From Nitrobacteraceae bacterium AZCC 1564 (lineage in GTDB: Bacteria > Pseudomonadota > Alphaproteobacteria > Rhizobiales > Xanthobacteraceae), in the NCBI GenBank assembly GCA_036924835.1, contig JBAGRR010000001.1:1240001-1304000 (forward strand): DNA of 64,000 bases, in the 5' to 3' direction. Made by a program: the position numbers and the translations under genes. A model generated the notes under the pieces. It searched no databases and had not been told where the DNA came from. It worked only from the letters and a program-made list of their open reading frames with translations. Below are positions 7,555 through 14,776 of the stretch, one piece after another (positions within the stretch are counted from its first letter, which is position 1; each line of letters begins with the position of its first letter).

Positions 7555-9159
7555 CTAACCGCGCTGGGCCGCCTCCAGCATTTCGGGCGTGTCGATATCG
7601 AGAAATGCGCTTTTGCCTTCGACTTCCACCTCCGCCACCGCCTCAGCGTGTTGCGTGATCAAACGCCGCGCACCGATATCGCCGTCGAGCGCCATCAACT
7701 CCGCGAAGAAACGCCGCGACCAGAGGACCGGATTTCCCCGACGCCCGTCAGCTACAGGCGCCACGATCAGTGCACCGCGATCCGGTGCAAACGCATCGAT
7801 CAGCCTGTCGATCAGCTTCGCATCGATCAGCGGCATATCACCAAGACACACGACCGCACCGTCAATCCCCTCAGGCACAGCGGCAACCCCCGCCTTGACC
7901 GATGTAGCAAGCCCCTCCGCAAACTTTGAGTTGGTAACGAACGTCACATCGAGACCTGCAAGCGCGGCTTTGACCTCCGCGCTCTGGTGACCAGTGACCA
8001 CGATCACCGGCGAAGCTTTTGATGCCAACGCCTGCTCCACGGCAATCCGCACAAGCTTCTTGCCGTTCAATTCGGCCAGCATCTTGTTCGGCCCGTTCAT
8101 GCGCGTGGAGCGGCCAGCGGCAAGAACCACAGCCGCGACGTTGCGGCTTTCATCACCGCCGACAGGTACGCGCGGTTGTGGCCGCGTGACGATTTCCATC
8201 AGCAATCCGCCGACGCCCATGCCGGTAATATCCGCGCGCGTCACTTCCAGCCCCGCGAGCAGACGCATCAACACCCAGTCGAAGCCATTTTCCTTCGGCG
8301 AACGGGCACATCCCGGCGCACCAAGGACCGGCACATGATTCACATTGCCGACCAGCATGAGATTACCCGGATCGACCGGCATGCCGAAATGTTCGACCGC
8401 GCCGCCGATGCCTTCAATTGCGGCCGGGATAACATCACGCCGGTCAGCAATCGCCGACGCACCAAATACCAGCACCAGTTCTGCGCCAAGCTTGAGCATC
8501 TCCTCAATCGCCGGTGCCAATGCCTCGTCATCATGAGGGACGCGCCGTTCAGCAATGATGCTCGCACCCGCCGGTGCGAGACGTTCCGCCGTCACACGTA
8601 GAGTTTTGTCAATCACCTTTAACGCAAGGCCCGGCAGGACCGTGGAGACAATTCCCACGCGCTTGATCTTGAACGGCGCGACACGCATCCGCCCCGCAGC
8701 AGCCGCTTTGACAGCCGCATCGCGGAGCGACGATTCGACCCCGAACGGAATGATCTTGACGGTCGCGATCATCTCGCCAGCGACCACCGCTTTGAACGCC
8801 GGCAGCGTCGCGAAGGTAATAGCCTCATCAACGCGGTTGATACGGTCGACCGCGTCGCGGTCCACGACGAGTACGCCCGCTTCCGCGGCGAACAAGTTGG
8901 CGCGTCCGGTGAACGCACGCTCGACGCTCACGCCCTCACCGGCTATCGCAGCAGCAATGCTCGCCGCCGCTTCGTCTTCGGAAACGTCGCCGTCATCCAG
9001 CCGCGCAACGACGATTTCAGAAACGCCAGCTTGCTTCAGCGCCGCAACTTCAGCGGCGCCGATCACGGTGCCCTTCTTCAAAACCAGCGATCCCTGACGA
9101 ATGGCGTGGACTGTCACGCCACCCAAACCATCTTCCGGTGCGACAGGGCCGAATTTCAT
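7555..9159 (-). CDS. Molybdopterin-binding / MobA-like nucleotidyltransferase fusion
   Basis: Two domains are joined in 534 residues. Residues about 1-340 are a MoeA-like molybdopterin-binding region, with GAELVLVFGASAIADRRDV and a downstream GGAVEHFGMPVDPGNLMLVG. Residues about 348-534 are a MobA/MocA-like NTP transferase with AAVVLAAGRSTRMNGPNKML, VVCLGDMPLID and GRRGNPVLWSRRF. MocA-type enzymes convert the molybdenum cofactor to the cytosine dinucleotide form used by the xanthine oxidase family. It is the last gene of the cox run and overlaps the upstream XdhC-like gene by 4 bp, which fits a dedicated cofactor maturation role. Confidence 0.9.
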   Translation of the reverse strand: MKFGPVAPEDGLGGVTVHAIRQGSLVLKKGTVIGAAEVAALKQAGVSEIVVARLDDGDVSEDEAAASIAAAIAGEGVSVERAFTGRANLFAAEAGVLVVDRDAVDRINRVDEAITFATLPAFKAVVAGEMIATVKIIPFGVESSLRDAAVKAAAAGRMRVAPFKIKRVGIVSTVLPGLALKVIDKTLRVTAERLAPAGASIIAERRVPHDDEALAPAIEEMLKLGAELVLVFGASAIADRRDVIPAAIEGIGGAVEHFGMPVDPGNLMLVGNVNHVPVLGAPGCARSPKENGFDWVLMRLLAGLEVTRADITGMGVGGLLMEIVTRPQPRVPVGGDESRNVAAVVLAAGRSTRMNGPNKMLAELNGKKLVRIAVEQALASKASPVIVVTGHQSAEVKAALAGLDVTFVTNSKFAEGLATSVKAGVAAVPEGIDGAVVCLGDMPLIDAKLIDRLIDAFAPDRGALIVAPVADGRRGNPVLWSRRFFAELMALDGDIGARRLITQHAEAVAEVEVEGKSAFLDIDTPEMLEAAQRG

Positions 9160-9866
9160 GCTGCAGACTTCGCTCTTGGCCGCATCTCGGCCGGCAACCG
9201 CAGAACAGCGGTAATTTCCGCCATGATCGATACGGCAATTTCAGATGGTGATACCGCACCGATGGCAAGACCGATCGGTGCGTGAATTCGGGCAAGGACC
9301 TCATCGGATGCGCCCTGCGCTTTCAGCCGATCGAGCCGTTTGCCATGGGTCTTCCGCGATCCGAGCGCGCCGATATAGAAGCACTCGCGCGACAATGCAT
9401 GCAGCAAAGCAGGATCGTCGATCTTCGGATCGTGAGTTAAGGCGACAAATGCCGTGTAGCGATCGACGTTCAGCGGCGGCAATGCGACATCGGGCCAATC
9501 GGCAAACAGCGGCACATCGGGAAATCTCTCAGGCGAAGCAAACGCCGTCCGCGGATCGACCACGAACACGTCATAGCCGAGTGACTGCGCCAACGGCGCC
9601 AGTGCCTGACTAATGTGGACAGCACCAACAATGACGAGCCGGGCGGTCGGCGCATAAACGTTCAAGAACAGCTTTTCGCCGCCCACCTCGATCATGCCAC
9701 TTTTGCCCATCCGCAGTTGCCTATCGAGTTCAACGTGTAGTGGGTCAGCAGCAATATCAGCCGCCTTCACGAGACGCTGATCGCCATTCGATACATTGGT
9801 GATAACAATGACAGCGCGGCGTGCGGCGCGCTCGCTATTCAGTTCGGCAAGCGTATGCTGTTTCAA
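9156..9866 (-). CDS. XdhC-family protein, C-terminal Rossmann half (CoxI-like)
   Basis: The 236-residue protein carries the XdhC C-terminal Rossmann domain: LVIVGAVHISQALAPLAQSLGYDVFVVDPR, then FVALTHDPKIDDPALLHAL and YIGALGSRKTHGKRLDRLKAQG, ending with IGLAIGAVSPSEIAVSIMAEI. XdhC proteins hold and sulphurate the molybdenum cofactor before insertion into xanthine oxidase-family enzymes. Here the N-terminal half is a separate gene upstream (4-bp overlap), so the two products probably act as a pair. Confidence 0.9.
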   Translation of the reverse strand: MKQHTLAELNSERAARRAVIVITNVSNGDQRLVKAADIAADPLHVELDRQLRMGKSGMIEVGGEKLFLNVYAPTARLVIVGAVHISQALAPLAQSLGYDVFVVDPRTAFASPERFPDVPLFADWPDVALPPLNVDRYTAFVALTHDPKIDDPALLHALSRECFYIGALGSRKTHGKRLDRLKAQGASDEVLARIHAPIGLAIGAVSPSEIAVSIMAEITAVLRLPAEMRPRAKSAA

Positions 9867-10192
9867 GAGTTGCCCACCTTCTCAACGAATACGCGGATGG
9901 TGCCGCCGCATGACAACCCGACGTTCCATGCTGTTTCATCGGCGACGCCGAATTCCAACATTTTTGGCTGGCCGCTGGCAATCACGTCAAGGGCTTCGGT
10001 CACCACTGCCCCTTCGACGCAGCCACCGGACACCGAACCAAGGAAGGTGCCATCGTCGTTGATCACGAGACTCGATCCGGCCGGACGGGGTGCCGAGCCC
10101 CACGTCTCCACCACAGTGGCCAGCGCCACCCCGTGACCAGCTTTGGTCCAGTTCTCGGCAGCCTTCAAAATATCTTCGTCGCGATCGAGCAT
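9863..10192 (-). CDS. XdhC-family protein, N-terminal half (XdhC_CoxI domain)
   Basis: The 109 residues match only the N-terminal XdhC/CoxI domain: VALATVVETWGSAPRPAGSSLVI, GSVSGGCVEGAVV and VGLSCGGTIRVFVE. The paired glycine and cysteine motifs are the presumed sites for cofactor and sulphur handling. The chain stops where a full-length XdhC would enter the Rossmann domain, and that domain starts in the next gene with a 4-bp overlap. The arrangement is a clean split at a domain boundary, not a frameshift. Confidence 0.9.
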   Translation of the reverse strand: MLDRDEDILKAAENWTKAGHGVALATVVETWGSAPRPAGSSLVINDDGTFLGSVSGGCVEGAVVTEALDVIASGQPKMLEFGVADETAWNVGLSCGGTIRVFVEKVGNS

Positions 10193-10203
10193 CTTTGTTG
10201 TCC

Positions 10204-11400
10204 TCAGGCGGCGGAGCGAGAATCGAGACGCCGGTTCGTCAATGGCGACGACAGTGCCGCGATCAAACTCTCCATCGAGTTCAAGTTATGTACGGGCCGA
10301 AATTCATCAACATGCGGCAGCATCATTTTGATGCCCTGAGCCTTGGCCTCGAAGCCCTCGAAGCGCAATAGCGGATTAAGCCAGATCAGACGGCGGCAGG
10401 AGCGGTGCAGGCGGTCCATCTCGAATTCCAGCCGAGAATCAGCCTCGCGCTCCAGCCCATCGGAGATCAGCAGAACGATAGCGCCCTGGCTCAGCACCCG
10501 CCTGCCCCAAAGGTTGTTGAAGTTGTGCAGCGACGTCGCGATGCGCGTCCCTCCGGCCCAGTCTTCTACGCTGGATGAACAGGCCGCCAGGGCCTCATCA
10601 GGATCGCGCGCCCGTAAGGCCCGCGTCACATTGGTCAGGCGTGTCCCAAACAGGAAGACTGATACGCGCTTGCGAGCGTCCGTGATCGCATGCAGAAATT
10701 GTAGAAACAGCCGGGTGTAATCGGTCATCGATCCGGAAATATCGAGCAGCGCGACAATCGGCGCCGGCTTGTCGATGCGCCCCAGGCGTTGAAATTTGAC
10801 GATCTCGCCACCCGTCCGCAAACTGCCGCGCAGGGTGCGCCGCAAGTCCAGCCGCTCGCCGCGGGCATCCGGCGCAAAGCGGCGCGTCCGCAATTCGGCC
10901 TGTGGCAGTTTCATCTGTGCGATGGCGCGCGTGACCTCGGCAACTTCCTCCGCGCTCATCTGCGCGAAATCTCTGGATTGCAGAACTTCGCGATCAGACA
11001 CCGAGAGCTGAATGTTCTTTTCTTCAATCTCGTGGGATTCGACGTTCTTGCTCTGTGCGAAAGCTTCCTGCACCCGGCGGGATGCCGGTGGAGGCGGCTT
11101 TTTCGCTTCGGGTGGCAGCGGCACCGAGTCGAGCATGTTGTCCGCGCCTTCCGCTCGGCGAAAGAACAGGTCGAACGCCTGCGCGAATATGAGAGCATGC
11201 TCGTGACGTTTGACGAAGATCGATTCCAGCGTGGTGAACAGGTCGGCGCGATTGCCGATATTGATAAGCTGCATCGCGTTCAGGGCATCGATCACCGCGT
11301 CGGGCCCAATCGGCAATCCAGCAACACGCAACGCCCGCGCAAAGCCGATGACATTGTCGGCAATCAATCCGGTCGTTGGGGTCTCGACGCCATTTGGCAT
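10204..11400 (-). CDS. coxE: VWA-domain protein, CoxE type
   Basis: The 398-residue protein has a helical N-terminal part and a C-terminal von Willebrand A domain with the metal-ion adhesion motif in LLDISGSMTDYTRLFLQFLHA (residues about 215-235) and SDGLEREADSRLEFEM later. CoxE works with the AAA+ ATPase CoxD to mature the active site of molybdenum hydroxylases. It lies 21 bp downstream of that ATPase gene, in the usual D-E order. It is full length for the family and soluble. Confidence 0.9.
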   Translation of the reverse strand: MPNGVETPTTGLIADNVIGFARALRVAGLPIGPDAVIDALNAMQLINIGNRADLFTTLESIFVKRHEHALIFAQAFDLFFRRAEGADNMLDSVPLPPEAKKPPPPASRRVQEAFAQSKNVESHEIEEKNIQLSVSDREVLQSRDFAQMSAEEVAEVTRAIAQMKLPQAELRTRRFAPDARGERLDLRRTLRGSLRTGGEIVKFQRLGRIDKPAPIVALLDISGSMTDYTRLFLQFLHAITDARKRVSVFLFGTRLTNVTRALRARDPDEALAACSSSVEDWAGGTRIATSLHNFNNLWGRRVLSQGAIVLLISDGLEREADSRLEFEMDRLHRSCRRLIWLNPLLRFEGFEAKAQGIKMMLPHVDEFRPVHNLNSMESLIAALSSPLTNRRLDSRSAA

Positions 11401-11421
11401 GACAATTCCCGGCTCATTGTC

Positions 11422-12339
11422 TCACGCAGACGGATCGCTGACGGCTTCCTTAATCACCTTGTCGAGCGCGTCGCCCTGCATGCGACCGATATCGTCCTGA
11501 TACTTCAACAACGCACCCAGCGTATCTCCCACCACCTGTGGGGTAAGTGAACGCGCATCAAGCTCCGTCAGTGCGGTCGCCCAGTCAATGGTTTCGGCCA
11601 CACCGGGGACCTTGAACAGATCTTGCTCACGAAGTGCCTGTACGAAACCTACGACCTGCTGCGACAGCTTCGCGCTGATGTTCGGCACGCGGGATTTAAC
11701 GATAGCCAGCTCGCGTTCAGCCGACGGGTAATCGACCCAGTGATAAAGGCATCGACGCTTCAGCGCGTCATGAATTTCCCGGGTCCGGTTCGACGTGACG
11801 ATCACAATCGGCGGCTGCGGCGCTTTGACCGTGCCGAACTCGGGGATCGATACCTGAAAGTCGCTGAGAATTTCCAGCAAGTAAGCTTCGAAGGCCTCGT
11901 CCGCCCGATCGAGTTCGTCGATCAGCAGCACCGGCGGTCCTGCCACGTCCGGCTCCAACGCCTGCAGCAACGGACGCTTGATAAGATATTTTTCTGCAAA
12001 GACATCCGCGGAGAGTTGCTCGCGATCGGTCTCGCCACTCGCTTCAGCGAGGCGGATCGCGATCATCTGCGCGGCACTATTCCATTCGTATACGGCGGCC
12101 GCGACGTCCAGGCCCTCATAGCATTGGAGGCGGATCAGCTTGCGGCCAAGCGCGGCTGACAGGACCTTGGCGATCTCGGTCTTCCCGACACCTGCTTCGC
12201 CTTCGAGAAACAGGGGACGGCCCATGCGCAGGGCGAGATAAACCACTGTCGCCAGCGCCCGCTCTGCGAGATAGCCGCGGCTGGTGAGCAGGTCGAGCGT
12301 TGCATCGACAGATGCCGGGTTCGCTGCAACCTTATTCAT
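11422..12339 (-). CDS. coxD: MoxR-family AAA+ ATPase, CoxD type
   Basis: The 305-residue ATPase shows Walker A in FLEGEAGVGKTEIAKVL, Walker B in LLIDELDRADEAFEAYLLE, and sensor 1 in IVIVTSNRTREIHDALKRRCLYHW. This is the MoxR type, in which a chaperone-like AAA+ ring cooperates with a VWA protein encoded next door. In carboxidotrophs CoxD helps build the Cu-S-Mo centre of CO dehydrogenase. The position directly downstream of coxM fits, but its client enzyme lacks a large subunit gene here. Confidence 0.9.
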   Translation of the reverse strand: MNKVAANPASVDATLDLLTSRGYLAERALATVVYLALRMGRPLFLEGEAGVGKTEIAKVLSAALGRKLIRLQCYEGLDVAAAVYEWNSAAQMIAIRLAEASGETDREQLSADVFAEKYLIKRPLLQALEPDVAGPPVLLIDELDRADEAFEAYLLEILSDFQVSIPEFGTVKAPQPPIVIVTSNRTREIHDALKRRCLYHWVDYPSAERELAIVKSRVPNISAKLSQQVVGFVQALREQDLFKVPGVAETIDWATALTELDARSLTPQVVGDTLGALLKYQDDIGRMQGDALDKVIKEAVSDPSA

Positions 12340-12363
12340 GCCAGCTCCAAATCCTTAAACAGC

Positions 12364-13170
12364 TCAGGCTTTCGCCGTGGCGGCTTCGACCGCGCGGCGA
12401 GCGAGCACCTGGATCAGATGTGCGCGGTATTCGGCACTGCCATGAAGATCGCTGTTAAGCCCCTCAGCAGACACCGCGAGACCATCCAGCACCTTCGGAG
12501 AGAATCGCTTCTTCAGCGCCTCCTCAAACGAATCGACACGGAAGACGCCGTCGCTTCCAGCCCCCGTGACCGCGACGCGCACATCCGATGGTCGCTTGGC
12601 GACAAATACGCCAACAAGCGCGTAACGCGACGCCTGGTTACGAAATTTCTGGTATGCAGCCTTCTTGGGCAACGGGAACATCACACGCGTGATGATCTCA
12701 TCCGGCTCAAGCGCGGTCGAGAACAACCCCTGGAAGAATTCTTCGGGCTTCAGCTTGCGCTTGTTGGTGACGATGGTGGCGCCCAGAGCCATCACCGCCG
12801 CCGGATAATCCGCAGTTGGATCATTGTTCGCGAGCGAACCGCCAATCGTCCCTCTGTGACGAACAGCCGGATCGCCGATCAGGCCAGCCAATTCTGCCAG
12901 GGCGGGAATGGCTTCACCCACCACCGCCGAATTTGCGACTTCTGAATGCGTCGCGGTGGCGCCAATCACAAGGTTGCGGCCTTTCATCTCGATGCCGTTG
13001 AGGCCCTCAATGTGGGACAGATCAACGAGATGCGGCGGGCTGGCGAGCCGCTGCTTCATCACCGGGACCAGCGTATGACCACCGGCGATCACTTTGGCGT
13101 CTTCGTTCTTGATGAGAAGGTTGGCAGCCTGCCGCACAGTCCCCGGACGATGATATTTAAATTCGTACAT
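12364..13170 (-). CDS. coxM: FAD-binding medium subunit of a CO dehydrogenase-type molybdenum hydroxylase
   Basis: The 268-residue protein has the two FAD-contacting motifs of the family, AGGHTLVPVMKQRL (about 31-44) and TIGGSLANNDPTADYPA (about 109-125), and a C-terminal CO dehydrogenase flavoprotein domain. It takes electrons from the iron-sulphur small subunit and passes them to quinone. It starts 23 bp after coxS, with AAGGACC as ribosome binding site. In form II operons coxL normally lies between S and M; here nothing does. The true substrate is therefore unknown. Confidence 0.9.
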   Translation of the reverse strand: MYEFKYHRPGTVRQAANLLIKNEDAKVIAGGHTLVPVMKQRLASPPHLVDLSHIEGLNGIEMKGRNLVIGATATHSEVANSAVVGEAIPALAELAGLIGDPAVRHRGTIGGSLANNDPTADYPAAVMALGATIVTNKRKLKPEEFFQGLFSTALEPDEIITRVMFPLPKKAAYQKFRNQASRYALVGVFVAKRPSDVRVAVTGAGSDGVFRVDSFEEALKKRFSPKVLDGLAVSAEGLNSDLHGSAEYRAHLIQVLARRAVEAATAKA

Positions 13171-13193
13171 AACCGGTCCTTCAGAAATGCGCG

Positions 13194-13679
13194 TTAGGCG
13201 AGATCGGATTTAGCCATCGCCTTGGCGCCAGCCGCGATGGACAGGACAATGTTCTGATAGCCGGTGCAACGGCAAAGATTGCCTTCCAGCTCTTCGCGAA
13301 TGACTTCGTCACTGAGATCGTGGCCCTTGCGGTGGACCAGATCGACTGCCGTCATGATCATGCCGGGAGTACAGAAGCCACACTGCAAACCGTGGTGTTC
13401 GCGGAACGCCTCCTGCATCGGATGAAGCGGAGCACCATCGGGAGCTAAGCCTTCGATCGTCTTGATCTCATGCCCATCCGCCATCACTGCCAGTGTGGTG
13501 CAAGCCTTCACGGCCCTGCCGTCGAGATGAACAACGCAAGCGCCACACTGAGACGTATCGCACCCGACATGCGTACCTGTCAGCTTGAGGTTTTCACGCA
13601 AGAACTGCACGAGCAGCGTGCGCGGGTCGACATTCGCTGTCACAGGATTGCCGTTCACGATCAGTGAAATCTTGGCCAT
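13194..13679 (-). CDS. coxS: [2Fe-2S] small subunit of a CO dehydrogenase-type molybdenum hydroxylase
   Basis: The 161-residue protein carries the plant-type ferredoxin cluster motif in [22 protein letters not shown] and the second cluster motif in [13 protein letters not shown] ... [12 protein letters not shown]. It would relay electrons from the molybdenum site to the flavin subunit. The ATG at 13679 is preferred over a GTG two codons earlier because GAGAG lies 5 nt before it. The neighbour downstream is coxM and the one upstream is coxG (181 bp gap); the catalytic L subunit is missing. Confidence 0.92.
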   Translation of the reverse strand: MAKISLIVNGNPVTANVDPRTLLVQFLRENLKLTGTHVGCDTSQCGACVVHLDGRAVKACTTLAVMADGHEIKTIEGLAPDGAPLHPMQEAFREHHGLQCGFCTPGMIMTAVDLVHRKGHDLSDEVIREELEGNLCRCTGYQNIVLSIAAGAKAMAKSDLA

Positions 13680-13859
13680 CAACACTCTCTATTTTTGTCG
13701 GCTGGGCGCTCGCAACGCCGCGGGGGGCGGCGCTGGCGTGTTTATAATGGTTCCAAGAGCATAATATGGGCCCGCACGGCAATGAGCAACCTCATGCCGC
13801 AACGCGCTGCACAAGAAGACTTGATTGGCGTGAGGACCAGCTATGCTGAAATAAAGATG

Positions 13860-14309
13860 TCAGCCGGCTTTGACCGCGTCGGCAAATTTCGCAAAAAATT
13901 CATCGGCGATTTTTTTGGCCGAGCCATTGATTAACCGCTGTCCGAGCTGCGCCAGCTTGCCACCGATCTGAGCTTCGACATTATATGTCAGGAGCGTGCC
14001 GTCGTCCTTGTCCGCCAGCGCAACAGTCGCTCCACCCTTGGCGAAACCGGCTACACCGCCCTCGCCCTCACCTGAAATTTTGTAGCTGTTCGGTGGATCG
14101 AAATCGCTCAGTGTCACCTTGCCTTTGAAGCGCGCGGAGACCGGACCGACCTTCATCTTCGCCACGGCCTCGAATTGGTTGTCGCCGGACTTGTTCAATT
14201 CCTCACAACCGGGGATGCAGGCTTTGAGAATCTCGGGATCGTTGAGCTTGTCCCAAACCACCTGGCGAGGGGCTGGAAGCTGGACTTCACCGGTCATCGT
14301 CATCGCCAT
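13860..14309 (-). CDS. coxG: CoxG-like SRPBCC / carbon monoxide dehydrogenase subunit G protein
   Basis: From the ATG at 14309 (GGAGAG ribosome site 6 nt before it) the product has 149 residues. MTMTGEVQLPAPRQVVWDKLNDPEILKACIPGCEEL is the START-like opening of the CoxG family, followed by FKGKVTLSDFDPPNSYKISGEGEGG. CoxG has been linked to anchoring CO dehydrogenase at the membrane. Family members usually carry a longer C-terminal tail with a hydrophobic anchor; this one ends after the folded domain (FFAKFADAVKAG), so membrane attachment is not evident. It heads the minus-strand cox run. Confidence 0.85.
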   Translation of the reverse strand: MAMTMTGEVQLPAPRQVVWDKLNDPEILKACIPGCEELNKSGDNQFEAVAKMKVGPVSARFKGKVTLSDFDPPNSYKISGEGEGGVAGFAKGGATVALADKDDGTLLTYNVEAQIGGKLAQLGQRLINGSAKKIADEFFAKFADAVKAG

Positions 14310-14436
14310 GGATATCTCTCCGAATTCAACTGGGCCGCATCTGCGGCTGGCAATTCTCAATTAGGCCCCGAAAGCGGTAAAGGAAAGAGGTTCGTACAAT
14401 ATTGATGCGGCCTATTGGCACGTTTGGGTGTGGCGG

Positions 14437-14599
14437 CTAGTGTCCCGGATCCGAAGTTAGCCTCATAATGCAGCGCACTTCGTAGCGAACTTCGGATTCG
14501 AAAAGACACTAGCAACCTATGATTCTAGTGTGGTTTAGGTTCAGAAGTTCGCTTTAAGGACTCGCCGAGAGAATGAAGCGAACTTCGAACCACCACACT
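14437..14599. repeat. Paired-hairpin element, subfamily A (163 bp)
   Basis: Hairpin 1 (14437-14512) has CTAGTGTCC outer arms and a GGATCCGAAG/CTTCGGATTC inner stem. Hairpin 2 (14525-14599) has CTAGTGTGG outer arms and a GGTTCAGAAGTTCGC inner stem. They are joined by a 12-nt AT-rich linker ending in TATGATT. Small differences from the other A copies (one base lost in the last inner arm, TTAG for TTCG in the first) indicate an older, decaying copy. It abuts a B-type element. Confidence 0.9.
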
Positions 14600-14765
14600 G
14601 TGGTCCGATTCTAACATTCGCATCCGATTTCGGCAGGCACCTCTTGCGAATGTTAGAATCAAAGGACCACTAGCAAATATAAGTTTCTAGTGGAGTTTTG
14701 GATTTGACATTCGCTTGACGAACTCGCAACCAGGTGGGTAGCGAATGTCAAATCCACTCCACTAG
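14600..14765. repeat. Paired-hairpin element, subfamily B (166 bp)
   Basis: Hairpin 1 (about 14598-14673) has GTGGTCC outer arms and a GATTCTAACATTCGC inner stem. Hairpin 2 (14687-14765) has CTAGTGGAG outer arms and a GGATTTGACATTCGC inner stem. The linker is CAAATATAAGTTT. The junction with the A element reads CACACTGTGG, as if a shared CTAG had lost two bases. The element ends only 11 bp before the pcaB start codon. Confidence 0.9.
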
Positions 14766-14776
14766 GGTCCGCGGTC

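Noticed and set aside
9863-9866. Frameshift as explanation for the two XdhC-like genes
   Set aside because: Each half begins and ends at a domain border, with a normal start codon overlapping the stop by 4 bp, which is how coupled separate genes look.
13680-13859. Search for a coxL remnant between coxG and coxS
   Set aside because: No stretch in the 180 bp resembles any large-subunit sequence in either strand, so no pseudogene is claimed.
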